NCBI GenBank assembly: GCA_050084515.1
Contig: CM114271.1
Span: 23,932,001 to 23,996,000 of the forward strand
Length of the DNA stretch: 64,000 bases
Reading direction: 5' to 3'
From: Blasia pusilla
Lineage: Eukaryota > Marchantiophyta > Marchantiopsida > Blasiales
The notes beneath the pieces were generated by a model. It was not told the origin of the DNA. It did no database searches and saw nothing but the letters and a program-made list of their open reading frames with translations. Made by a program: the position numbers and the translations under genes. Shown here in pieces: positions 22,401 through 33,756 of the stretch. Each line of letters opens with the position of its first letter. Position 1 is the first letter of the stretch.

Positions 22401-24561
22401 CGAATTCCGATGCGTGGACCCGATTCTCGAAGGACGGGCGGAAGGAAGAAGGTAAGATATCTTGCTATCGTTCTTGGCGTTTAGCTCCGCTTGGCGCGTA
22501 CTTAATTCTTCCCGAATCCTGATCATCGACTTTCGATGGGGCCTCTCTCGCTCCCTTGTCACCACTATGTCTTTTCCGGAGCGCATCGCTCACGGGGGAA
22601 AGAGCCAGCATTGATGATAATCCTCGATCACGTCCTCCGGTCATTTTTCTTTCTTTCTCTCTACGACCCCTCCCCTGACCGCTGGGGCCTCGACGACACC
22701 GGACGGGACTCGCGATAGTCGTAGGACCTCAAGGATGGGACAAGGGGCTACGATCCGATCCGGATGACTACGGAAGTCCCAATTTATCACGTGCATGATC
22801 GAGCCAGGGCACGGGACCGGGCGCATCCCGTGCTCTCGGGCGAGCTACCGGACTGCCATGTTCATGCGGATTCGAGGAGGGACAGGACTCGGTAGCGAAA
22901 AGAGGCATCTTGGGATTGTGCGCGTGGTATGTGGGCGCTTGTCATACGACGTCGCATGCACTATTCCAGTCCTCCCAAAGCGGGACCTTTGGGCGGCCTT
23001 ACAGCGAAGTAGTAAGTACTTAAGTACTGCATCGATTTCGGTCGGCGCACTTGCACTTTCCCGTCCCCGTTCCCTCTCTCGGACGCAATCGACGCGCTCC
23101 CTGTCGTCGTCGGCGGAACTGCACAGTCGGACGTCGTCCGGTGCATGATGAGGATCCGGATGTAATATGCTTAGCATTAGGAGAGCATCGCTTAACGTGT
23201 GTAATTCACGATAGTTTCAAGGAATCGAGGACTAGGAAAGAAAAGACGAAAGTACTAATCACTACGTCGTCCTTTGCGCGTGATGGGACCACACATGTCA
23301 TGGACATGGATTTCATTCTTGTTCCGGAAATTTTAAACGTCCGGAACAAGAATTATTAACACTGGCTGGCCAGCTAGTGTTAAGAAAGAATTAGAGTCAA
23401 GAATTAGATAAAATGGTGAAAATTTTTGGTTTTTTTTAAGTTAATGATTAAATCTTTTTTAATCAATTTAAATCAATCCTACTCATCGAAAGAACTAGTG
23501 ATCCAATTAAATGAAATGGCGAACAATCTTGTTGGTTGAAGGGAGCATACGTGAAGAGAAGAGTTGTTTAAAAATCAAGAAGGGATTTTGCAATAGTACC
23601 TTAAAGTACTTGATAATCCTTCCACGTGAATATAAAAACTTCTCCTATGAATGGAGCTTTGACTCATCATTCCAGTCGGCATTTAGTGCCGACTAAGGTA
23701 ATAGCTTTTGGTTTTGCTTTCAGGCTTCGGAGCTAGGGTTTGTACCTTGAAATAAAGGTGGGGTAACATTCCACTTATGTTTGGTGCCCACATAAAATTT
23801 TAACTAGCGTGGCCCCTTGCCTTGTAAGATAATCATGGGGGAGTGGAGTAGCACTTACAGAAGATTTAATATGGCACTATTTTAATTTTTGTAATACATA
23901 GAGAACCCAAATCCATTTGGGGTTCATGTTGGGGATAAAGATACCATTAGTAAATGAAAAAAAAATAGAAGAAATTTGGTTCAACCAAATTAATTCAAAA
24001 TTGGATCTAAAATCATAAGAGAAAAGAATAGAAATTTCACTTTTATGAACTAAACTGATAATAGTATAAACTATGTCAAGAGAGTAGGGGGAGGGGGATT
24101 ACTAAAAAGATAACTTCTTGCAATTATATATCTTTTATCCCATGCACTTTGTGAAAACCCGATGTGAATGGCTCAAAGGAGTTACAAGGCCCATTGCTAA
24201 ATATTTTCATGGGGACAGTCATACACCTTAATGATTTAAATCATGTAATAAGTAGTTACGAGAAAATCAAGTTTTGGGTGTGTGTTGGTTTCGAGTTTGA
24301 TTCAGTTCTTTGAGTTGACTCAAAGAAAGGATTTTCATGGCTTTTTTTACTAAAAAAATTCAATATTTTCTCCCAATTTTTATTATTTTATTATTTTTGT
24401 TCCAAAATAATGTGACAAAGATCATAACCATGTACAAGGTACCATAATTTCACTCTATTAAGAAAAATCTTCATCAAGAAAGAATTTCAAGAAGATCATA
24501 TTTCCCAAGAAGATTTTCTTTTAACGTAAGTACTATCAAGGTAGCATATGGATAAAGTCGT
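19476..24561. other. intergenic, no recognised gene
   Basis: The stretch is AT-rich at both ends, with a GC-richer centre (about 21900-23160) that has short ORFs on both strands and no family motif. Between about 21480 and 21680 a degenerate unit containing GTCTATT(A/T)TTAACCC occurs twice. Its reverse strand has a tRNA A-box-like GTCTAGTGGTTAGGA, so a worn tRNA-derived repeat is possible. A TC run lies near 22020-22045. Two palindromes at 23315-23383 are listed separately. Confidence 0.45.
23315..23383. repeat. two adjacent strong palindromes
   Basis: The first is a perfect 14-bp stem (ATTCTTGTTCCGGA, 23315-23328, paired with 23340-23353) around an 11-base loop. Two bases later comes a 28-bp near-perfect palindrome (23356-23383) centred on GCTGGCCAGC, with a single G-T mismatch pair. 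They form two consecutive hairpins at the edge of an AT-rich tract. Confidence 0.8.
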
Positions 24562-25318
24562 TGTTGTCGTGCGCATACACATCGCTACACAACACACATT
24601 GTTGTCACCGAACACACACACAAACTCGCACAATCCCATGCTAACTCATGACATCCAACAACGAGACAAGAAGTACCAAAATATCTTCAATCTCTCTCTA
24701 CACAATCTCACACCATAGCTCTCAAAGGTGTGCACTCTCTCTCATGTCAAACCAAACCCACTCTCCTAATGAGAGGGTGGGGTTACACTCACAAGGCAAG
24801 GGACCATAGCTCCGCCGCCTCATGCCAAGAGGTTCAACAAAGAAAGAATGAGCTCTTAAGCTCTCTCTCCTTGGGATATATACCCCTCCCCTCTCCCAAG
24901 CTCTCTCCATGGTAACCTATTCTCCCAAGTCATCTCCTTGGCTCTTGATCTGATGTAGGAGGTCAAGGGCCACTAACCAAAAATACAAAGTCGATCATAG
25001 ACTCAAAATGGTACTTACCTAAAATAGTAAGTTCCTCAATATGGTTCCAAATAAGCCAAAACGAAGGGAAATCTGCTCTCTCATGTTTCTCAGGGCCTCA
25101 ACAGGTCATCCTCGACCTCCTAGGCATGTCCTCCACTACTCTTGAAGACGCTCTACTAGATCTCACCGATCTATCCTAAAGGACGTGGCAATTGTCGTGC
25201 GCATATACATTGCTACACAACATACATCACTGTCACCGAACACACACACAAACACGCACGATCCCATGATAACTCATGGCATCCAAACAACGAGACAAGA
25301 AGTACCAAAATATCTCCA
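24562..25318 (-). repeat. 3' LTR-like block, R-M-R (right copy)
   Basis: On the minus strand the block starts TGGAGATATTTTGG at 25318 and ends GACAACA at 24562. Segments are R1 25318-25191, M 25190-24688, and R2 24687-24562. A TATATAT box lies at 24876-24882. Compared with the left copy, about 14 bases at the M-R2 junction are missing. Confidence 0.7.
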
Positions 25319-25320
25319 AT

Positions 25321-25331
25321 CGCCCCCCTAG
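25321..25331 (-). promoter_or_regulatory. polypurine tract (right copy)
   Basis: The minus strand reads CTAGGGGGGCG just before the 3' LTR-like block, matching the left copy. Confidence 0.75.
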
Positions 25332-25506
25332 TTGGTGGTTAGGTCCCTCTAACTCCAGATAGCCATCTATCCCTACCTACCATGAGATACATCTCTCGGA
25401 CGCTAAGAGCAAGAAGGTCGGGTGCTCATGTGGCCCCATCGTTAGTCGCCTTCCTGTCATCCATGTCAGAGAAAAAGTCGGGATCGAAACCTACCTAGTA
25501 TCTCCT

Positions 25507-25857
25507 CTATGTACATCTGGGACACATCCATCGTCCCCGAGGAACCCTAGTGAGAGATGGCGTCAAACATGCCATATGCCAACCTCTCGAACAACCATCA
25601 CAGACTAGCATCATGGCCGCACCACGAGCAGAACCACACAACATACAACACAAGCCTGTAGGAACTACTGCTAAGCTCGTATCCACTGTACCATCAATGT
25701 TAGGAAGGTGACATGGTGCACAATTATGCACATGGTCCTTCCATACCATACCATCACGTCCCTCTAGCAAGAGAACACCGGATGGCAAAACGTCACGCAC
25801 TCTCAAGATAGTGCGCCCTGCAGTCACATCCAACGTTGTCGGTGCCGTCTGCTGCAA
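25507..25857 (-). pseudogene. GPY-like segment and intact PHD finger (right copy)
   Basis: This open frame of 116 codons is the end of the pol polyprotein. Residues 16-55 (RTILRVRDVLPSGVLLLEGRDG and CAPCHLPNIDG) form the GPY-like segment. Residues 71-115 are a complete C4HC3 PHD finger: C71, C74, C86, C89, H94, C97, C112 and C115, with the hallmark aromatic residue W93 and the W110 before the last Cys pair. PHD fingers bind the N-terminus of histone H3, with specificity for its Lys4 methylation state. Here the module could guide the integration complex to chromatin of a given state (inference). It ends at a stop shared in position with the left copy. Confidence 0.93.
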
Positions 25858-27024
25858 GTAGACATAATCTCTCTGATGAAACCTCCGGATAGTTGGTCAA
25901 TAACCACCACCCCGAATAGTCGCATACCTCAACGTATCCCAATGCTGCACAATCGCCAAGTTCTCGAATGCCATGGGCATCACTCTCCGGAATAACTCAG
26001 CCCTCTGAGAACATGCTCGCATCCATACATCTGGGTCATCAAGGTCCAGCACCTCACTAGCATCTCAACGAATGGCCGTAGGTAAATCTGGCTCTCGGCC
26101 ATAAAGTAGCAAGTACGGTGAAAAAGACGATAAGGATGCCTGCCTGCTAAATCTGTATCCCATCGCCAACCATGGCAACTGGAGGTCCCAATCTCCTAGG
26201 TGACCTATCTTCAATCCATACTTGCGTAAATCCCTCTTCACCGTCTGCACAACTCTCTCCGCTAATCCATCCGCCTCGGGATGATCTCGCGAAGTCGTGC
26301 GGTGGTCGATCAGCGCCTGATCACACAAGGCTTGAAACTCACCGCGAAACTCGGTACCCTGGTCTGTCAACACCTTAGCCGGTGCGCCATAATGACTCAG
26401 CACTTTGTCAAGGAAGGCATAAGCTACTCCCTCACTCGCTTTGTCAAGAAATGCAACCAACTCGATCCACTTCGAGAAGTGTTCGATCATCACCAACACA
26501 TAACGATTGTAACGCTCCGTCAAAGGCAAAGGTCCTGCAAAATCCAAACTCCATCTATACCCTAAGCCTATGATCGGTAATGGATGCAACTGTGGAGTCG
26601 GAGCATTGAACGATGCTCGGACCCGATCACACACCATGCGCCTGGCAACAAACTGTTGAACGTCAGTTTGCATGCCTCGCCAACAATACTGAATCTGGAG
26701 CAAGTTGTACGTCCGCTTCACCCCAAAGTGACCCAACTCCTCATGGGCATGCTGCACTAGTCATGCTCTCTGCAAAGGATGCGGCACTACGCATACTTTG
26801 CCATCCTCCCAAACCCTCAAAACATGTGTCCCCTCCCAACGTAACCGTCTGGCCCGCTGTAGGATCTGATCCCGCTCTCTAGCATCCACGATGCTCGCAA
26901 CGCTGCCAGTAGGAAGGTACTCCAAGACTACTCCATCATCATGAATATCTCCGCCACTTGTCATATCCTCACTAGCCTCGGGATCCAAGGACTCTCCATT
27001 AGACCTCGCCATCGAAGTCTCCAT
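25858..27024 (-). pseudogene. integrase (right copy)
   Basis: The frame 27024-26761 holds the region before the zinc domain. The frame 26757-26065 holds HEELGHFGVKRTY, the DDE core (DFAGPLPL, LTDQGTEF, EADGLAERVVQT), and stays open for 230 codons. In the zinc domain the first Cys of the CMVC pair is Arg (ARRMVCDR), which should weaken zinc binding. A stop at 26758-26760 separates the two frames. The remainder, down to 25858, includes the FENLAI ... HRDTLRYATIRG stretch before the PHD part. Confidence 0.9.
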
Positions 27025-27129
27025 AGTCTAGCTCTCCATAGCCAACATGCCTAAATAGGCTGACGCGTGCCATCTTGGCACTGACTCCTCATCACTCTCT
27101 CCATGCCATCGAGCTCCAATCGCATCTCG

Positions 27130-27606
27130 CTAACTCGGGCCTGGGTTACGACTCAACCCATCTGCATCTTGGTTGAGCGTCCGGGGTCTATGTACCACCT
27201 GAAAATCATATTCCTGCAACAACATAGCCCATCTCGCAAGCTTCCCTATAAGCTTGTCGGACTCCATCAACCACTTCAGTTGTTGATGATCAATGATGAT
27301 GGTAAAGGGGTTGCCGAATAAGTAACACCTGAAATGGGCGACAACCCACACCGCAACCAAGCACTCACCCTCATACGAGCTGTACTTTGCCTCTGCAGCT
27401 TTGTTCGAGCGGCTACCATAAGCCACCACGAACTCTCTACCCTCATCATCATGTTGGGTGAGCACCGCTCCAAGCCCCAACATGCTCCAATCTGTGTGCA
27501 ACTGGAAAGGACGCCCCCGGATCGGTCTCCTCAAGATGGGCGCAGATGTCAACCTATCCTTGAGCAACTGAAATGCTCGCTCTTGCTCACCCCCAGTGCC
27601 ACTCAT
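27130..27606 (-). pseudogene. RNase H domain (right copy)
   Basis: One open frame of 158 codons carries the whole Ty3-type domain: TDWSMLGLGAVL, the YSSYEGECLVAVW segment with its acidic residue, IIDHQQLKWL, and NQDADGLSRNP at the end. This is the best-preserved RNase H of the three related elements here. Confidence 0.93.
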
Positions 27607-28560
27607 GATCCACCTTTGTCAGCAAGGTCAAGAGCTTCGCAATCGAACTGAATCCCTTGACGTACAGCCGATAGAAGTTCACCAATCCCGTGAATGCGCG
27701 AACACGGCTCACATCTGTAGGACATGGAATGCGTGAGATAGCCTCTACCTTTGTATGCTGAACACCAAGGCCCCCTGGGTATATTGTATGACCCAAGTAC
27801 TCAATCTGGTCGTAGAAGAACTTGCACTTGCCTGGATGTAGCTTCAGCCCATGTAATTTCAATCGTCAAAACACCTCCTCTAGATGTCGCTCATGCTCCT
27901 CAACCGTGGCTCTAAAAACTATGATGTCATCAATATAACACCCACAAAAATCCAGACCAGCCAAGATCCTATCCATGACCCTTTGAAACTCAGTCGGGGC
28001 ATTCTTTAACCCAAATGGTAAGAACCACTGGTACAAATAATCCTTCCCGTGAGGATCGATGCCCCAAAATGCCGTCTTCTACCTGTCCTCCAATCTAATA
28101 GGCAGTTGATGGTATCCAGCTCGCAAATCCAATGAACTGAAGAGCTTTGCGTGAACGAACGCATCAAAGATCTCCTCAGGGGTGGGCATGGCATACCTAT
28201 CGGACTTCGTCTGTCGATTGATAGGTCGGTAATCCCCACACATCCGCCTATCCGTCCAGTTGCCATGCACATCCTTCTTGGCGGGCATGACAGTGGCAGA
28301 TGCATACTCCCCATGGGACATCTCTACTAGTCGTGCTCTAACCAAGTCATGGCTCCTACTGTGAATCAGAGCCCTCTCAATATCACAGTACCTGTAGGGT
28401 TGTCGGAAGATCGGCGTATCACTCGACAACTCAATGCAGATCCTCGGTCCCTTCAGCGTACCCAAATCTTCCATGCTAAATGCAAAGTAGCTCCTATAAC
28501 TTGTGAGGAACTGATGTATCCGGCGCCGCTCTCCTCCTGTCAACTTAGGGCCCATATTTG
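27587..28560 (-). pseudogene. Ty3/gypsy reverse transcriptase (right copy)
   Basis: The frame 28555-28079 gives the N-terminal fingers (PIFRQPYRY, VMPAKKDVHGNW, CGDYRPIN) and motif A (SSLDLRAGYHQLPI). A stop at 28079 ends it. Motif B (FGLKNAPTEFQRVMD-like) and the Asp-pair motif follow in other frames between 28060 and 27900. The thumb (LKLHPGKCKFFYDQIEYLGHTI) is open at 27862-27587. It is broken by at least two lesions, but the domain is unmistakable. Confidence 0.92.
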
Positions 28561-28672
28561 GCTCTCAAGTCTCCATCGTGACTACGGTAGGACTCTCTAG
28601 CGCGAGTATCGGTGGTTGCTATGGTGTAACCGCGTCTCGAACAGCAACGCTCGGTTGCTCTTCTGCAGCCAA

Positions 28673-29850
28673 CTACAAACTCTGATCTCCACATGCAGTG
28701 TTCGGAACCACGCTCGATGTTGTGGCTATCATCTCCTGGCGTACCTGCAAAATATCCCAAGAAGTCCAAGGGTGTCTCTCCCGATCTCCCCTGGTGTGTT
28801 GATCTCCTCGGGTCTCGCCCCCAGCCACTGCCTCCACCGTCTCGGTAGGCATGGGGCTCACCAACGCAACCGCTGTGATGTGTCGCGATCTCATCCGACG
28901 CTGCTCAGCCACCCCCAAGCTGAAGATCCATGTCAAGCAGTTCATGTCCATCGCCTGACCCAAGACATGGCGTCGTGATGCCTCTGATACTGATGGGACT
29001 GCCGTCACTCCTGTGGGAAATCCCATCGCCCGCTCTCTCTTGTTGGCGTTGGGCTTCACCATCCTTTGAACCTGGTCATCCCAAACCAAGCCAAGACCGA
29101 CCTCCTTGTATGCATAGGAAGCGGGAAAACTCACAAGCGTGGGAAAGACTGTCCGCGGCCTGCCTACCCTGTTGACCACAGTTAGCAGTGGTCGATCATC
29201 GTGCCTCACTACTTGTGATCAACGACCTAGATCTAGAATGGAATCCACTAACAAATGGGAGGGGCGCTCCACTCTCGCATACGCCCTCCGTAACACCGCA
29301 TGGGGCAACAAGTTGGTCCACCATAGATGTGGGCGATGGGCTCTAGAACCTACACTCGCTGCATCCAAGAACACTACTGGGCCAATTCATCCACGCACTT
29401 GATGAGCACTCGTCACCACCCGTGACCTAGAGTCTCCTAAGATCGGAATATTTTCCAGAATGTAGCCTGGAGAATGAGACTGGTGCTCTTGCAACTGCCG
29501 TAAGACCCTCAACATCTCCCAAAAAAATCTGGACGGAGTGTCAACCAACCCACTACCTCGTCCAGCACTCGATTGGCCCTGACATGGCCAACCGACAATG
29601 ACCAAATCAATGGTCCCTACCCGCTCTAAGTCCTGCGCCCCCAACAAGGAAATATCCCTTGGTAGGGAACTTTGGTACCCCTATACCGCGGACGCAGACA
29701 ATAAGTCGGGAAAACGGAGGCGTAACTGCGCCACATGTCCTAGTGAGACACACCTCGCAACATCATCACTCTCCACATACAGGTACTGTTGTACTCGCAC
29801 TCCTGCCTGCAAAACAGCAGCTAACCTTGTGCTGATACTGAGGTCGCCAT
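28673..29850 (-). pseudogene. retrotransposon-borne C5-cytosine DNA methyltransferase, motif I deleted (right copy)
   Basis: The frame 29647-29387 carries motif IV (GWPCQGQS; catalytic Cys codon at 29584-29582) and motif VI (ENIPI). Motif VIII lies near 29340-29310, in a different frame. The frame 29209-28673 carries motifs IX/X (RERAMGFPTGVT and LGQAMDMNCLTW). Upstream, near 29831-29845, the sequence jumps from the protease-side flank straight into the segment after motif I. About 330 bases present in the left copy, including DLFGG, are absent, so the SAM-binding loop is lost. With that deletion and the frameshifts the enzyme cannot work. Relation to DNMT3 is inferred from motif IX and the order. 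Confidence 0.88.
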
Positions 29851-29879
29851 CTCTCCTGGCCGTCGCTCGATCACTGCAC

Positions 29880-30645
29880 TTGTGAATCGAACGGGTAATG
29901 AACTAAGGCGCCCATCACCTGACTGCCATCCTGGTCTATAGGATCGACTCCTCCCAATAATCAGGTCGGTATAACATCGCTCCACCATCCAAGACGTCGT
30001 AGGACTGCATGAGTCACTATCGCCTTGGCTCGCACTTCCTGACTCATATGTAGGATGTCCGGGAGAATTCTCACCACGACCTCTGTTGGGTGATATACTA
30101 TGTGGTACTCGCTCCATCCAAGGATAATGAATGGACAACGCCACATCAGCCCAATCCTGAATGACGCCATCATCGGGGTTGGTCTAAATCAACAAGACGC
30201 TGCCGCGACTAAAAGCTCTCCCAATAATCCAGCAACACAACACCAGGAGAAGGGCATGGATCTAGCGGGCATCTCCGCCATCCTAGGGCGTGGGCGGTCC
30301 GAGCATCCGCTCCAAGGGCAGGTCCATCACCTCCTCTGCAATTACCTCTAAACGTGATGCAAGAACTCCAACTCCGCGCTCACATAGCGAAGCGGCCAGC
30401 CGAAAAGCCTCGGCGGGCGTACCCCCCAATGTCATAACATCGGAAGCAGAAAATAAAGGAGTGCGGTACACAACGGTGGCCGCCCCCAACAACGTGATCG
30501 ACACATGCCCCTCCTGAGCATCAACAATAGGAGTCGTCGCACTCGTTTCTCCCATCGCCCTCCGTGCCTGCACACCAACAACATCACCAACTCTCAAGGA
30601 ACTTTGATGAGGACCCATCGATGGGATCCTCATCGCTTCGGACAA
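29880..30645 (-). pseudogene. gag-pol spacer and aspartic protease remnant (right copy)
   Basis: The frame 30645-30283 matches the first third of the left-copy frame at 44-703. The region that should hold the active site is shifted and partly deleted around 30200-30280. The C-terminal part is seen in the overlapping frames 30173-29961 and 30144-29821, which include RPGWQSGDGRLSSLPVRF, a segment that in gypsy relatives follows the protease. The assignment relies on position and similarity to the left copy. Confidence 0.55.
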
Positions 30646-30669
30646 TGTGAAAGACTGAGGAAGCCTAGT

Positions 30670-31960
30670 CTATTTTCTGGCTTCCCCTCGTTGTGGATCC
30701 AACTTTGCGGCTGCTCCACGCGTCACAACTGCGGCGGCCTCCATCTGGGCAACCCCGCACATCCAACCAGGATCCTCCAGATCTCTGGCTGCTCCATATG
30801 ATGTCGATGCCACGGATCCGGCATCGGGTAACCTCAATGCCATAATGGCAATCTGCTCCTGTAGATGTTGTATCTGAGCAGCCATCCCAGCCTCACGTCC
30901 GGCGTCTCCCTCGGCGCATCTAGGTGGTGGTACTCTACCTCCTCCACGGGCAGCTCCACCACCTTGTCGGGAAACTCCAGCTCCTCGTCCCCCAAGGGGA
31001 CCTTCTGGTGCAGCACCATCTCCTCCTCCATGCTGAGGCAACGTCCATGACCCTGATGAGTGCAATCGCGATGATGATGGGCTCCACCACATGACCAACA
31101 AGTAATAGTGGGCGGCTGCTGCTGAGCCGCATATGAAGGCACAGGTCTCTGTGGCACGGCCTCCTGGTATCCTCCCTGAGCTCGTGGTGCCACAGTCGAC
31201 CTATCCCGGAGTCCACGTTGCTGCACAGGTGGTGCAGACAATTGTGACTGCTCTTGCCCAGAACCCATGGTGGCTACGCTCTCCTCCGCCATGTTGCGCT
31301 CAATGTTCTCGGCGGTCCTAAAAACATCTCTCAACGTAGGGGAGTGTTCATAAGAAGCATCCCCTCCCGCACCCATGTCCGCAGGGTCCGGTCCAGCATC
31401 GCGTAATATGACTGGATAGCCTGAGCCTCTGTCACCCCCTGAGTGATGTTGATCAACCGGCGCAAGCGAGTGTAAGCCTCACGCAAACTCTCACCCGGGC
31501 GCCTCTGGAAGTCATGGATGCTCTGCAACTTCTCCGTCCGTAACCCCCTGGTAGCTCGCCCTCAACTCAGTAAAGAACTCAACCATGGGGTTGAACCTGG
31601 GACGAACCCGACTAGACGGTGCAACTGCTCCAATGCGAGTGACCCCTCCTAAAACATCACTAGTGGAAGAGGAAGTAGCCTCTCATGACTCCTCCTCCTC
31701 ATCTGAGAACGGCTCCGTCCATGACACATAGTGTGGGTCGTAATAGAGTCGCCATGCCTCAATCTCTTGGGCATATCTGTGGGAAAAGTCATGGTAATCG
31801 TCCATGGGTGCCCCCTCCTAATGCTGGAACATACCATTCCATGCTATAAACGGGTTAAACTCTCTAGAGTTCCTGGCCCGCTAGGAGTCGTACCAACTCC
31901 TAAACTCTGCTATGAACTCGTGCAACTCAATCGTACCTACTGCACTTGAAAACCTACGCG
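30670..31960 (-). pseudogene. gag with CCHC zinc knuckle (right copy)
   Basis: The frame 31528-31331 carries a retrotransposon gag core (FQRRPGESLREAYTRLRRL). The frame 31376-30834 continues it, with a Gln-rich stretch and then a zinc knuckle, CWSCGGAHHHRDC (C-x2-C-x3-H-x4-C), at about 31110-31070. After the knuckle a frameshift leads into 31101-30670, where a short coiled-coil-like segment (AAQIQHLQEQIAIM) is visible. The start of gag, above about 31550, is broken into short frames. Gag would form the particle and bind RNA through the knuckle. Confidence 0.83.
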
Positions 31961-33756
31961 GTCCTCTACGTCCTTCTCGTACGCCCAACTGGTAGGACCA
32001 CTTACAATGTGTGGCGATGTGCTCACAAACTCCTATACACCCTCCCCCTCGTCTGACGATGACACAGAAGGAGGTCGAGGTGATCCCTGAAGTGAAGACC
32101 CTCGGAACCTCACGCCACTCCGCGTAAAACCTCTAGAGCTACTCTCGGGTTCACCACCTTGTCTCTCAAAGTCCCGAACAGACGCCTTGATGACCCTGGT
32201 GCCCTCCTCACCCGATCACTCTTGCCTTGAGAGTAATCCCTCAATCATTCATCCCAAACATGCAACACTTGATCTACACTCTCCCTCCCCGAGACATGTA
32301 ACGTGCGGAAATAAGCGGCGTGGTGGGGCAAATCGACCAGGCTATCATTTCATCGATAACCTACCCTCAACTCCAAACATCCCACATAGGTCTATGTCCC
32401 CTAAACCACATACATAAATGATGCTCTCAGGATCCACACATCCAGTATCCCCAAATAAACTACCCAAATTCCAAAATCCCTCACACGTGCAGGGTAAATG
32501 ACCAGAATGGGTAACCTGAACACATCTCAATGTCGCTCCTCAGCAACTGCAAATCTCGACCCAAACTCAATCATGGAGACAACTCCTCCAATCAGCAAGT
32601 CATACTCCTCCCGTACTAACGTTGCTCAAAACTCCTTGATAGACGGTGCGGTTCTAGCGGAACGGTGCAGCGTTGCAGGTGGCACGGAACGGCTACGAAT
32701 GACACGGCCCTCGATGATGGGATGCGGCACTCGCGGCATACCCTCCTCAATCAACAATAAACCCACACTCTGCTCCACAATGTCGGAGCGGCTCCGCGAT
32801 CGAGACGCTGCGGTGCGGCCACGAGCGGCACGGCGCGGCAATCAACGGCGCGTTGCGGCTACGGGCGTTACGGCACAGTACTCGATCGTCGTCGAGCGGC
32901 TACCAATCACAACATAGCAGCATGAAATCAAAACTCAAACACTAGAACATGAGGTCATATGCCATCACAGGTTGATGACGGTGGCGGCCAAAACAAAGTA
33001 CGTGATGGCGACGCAAGTCCGAGAATCAACGAACGTTGTGGAAGACCCTCCACTCCGTAACGGCGGCAATGGCAACCAAGGGTGGATAACGGACGGTGGA
33101 CCATTGACTGTGATGGTGACGGCCAAACGGTGACGATGACGGTTGACCATCGACGGTGATGGTTGATGGAGACTATAACGGAGACGGCCGCCGCCGGTGT
33201 GGCGTTTGGTTTAGGGTTTGCACAATTTAACCCTAAAAATCGCCTAGCAATGGCAGTTTTTCAAGATTGATCATAACTTTTTGCTCGCAACTCCAAATTG
33301 CGCATTGTTTGTTGCACAGCGTGCACAGCTTCACGATCTACACGAGAATCAAAAAATATTTAGAATCTAGCATTCCAGTAAAAATTTACAGGGACTGTCG
33401 TAAAGCCCAATGTCTCTTTCTCCTACACAAAATTCGGCAACGCTTCCGCGCTGATTCCTCCCAACAAAAACGTAAAACCTGTAAAAATGAAAATCAGAAA
33501 GTGACATGGTGCTCCCAAAAGCACCGGCATGGGGCAACCCGCCCCCATACTCAATCCCTATCAGAAATTGGGCAGCGCTTCCGCGCGCCACTCTTCCACA
33601 CGAAAAATCAGAAAATGCAAAGAACAATCCAAGCAACCCTTGCTCCGATGAGCACTCCCATGACCGTTGAACGGGGAACACGGTCCCCAACCTGCAAAAA
33701 TAGCGAGTGACCAATGAGCTCCCCCATGAAGCTCTCTCATTCTTTCATTCTCTCAT
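31961..33756 (-). other. leader between 5' LTR-like block and gag (right copy)
   Basis: About 1.8 kb without recognisable coding sequence. It includes a GC-rich stretch with repeated CGGC words around 32640-32890 and a tract of GACGGT/GATGGT repeats around 33090-33190. Directly after the LTR-like block the sequence is purine-rich (GAGAGAATGAAAG), and I see no convincing tRNA primer-binding site. Confidence 0.5.

Noticed and set aside
24562-24687. Target-site duplication for the right element (GACAA on both sides)
   Set aside because: GACAA adjoins the 5' block, but at the 3' end it occurs inside the R2 segment, which the left copy nearly shares, so it is not a true flank.
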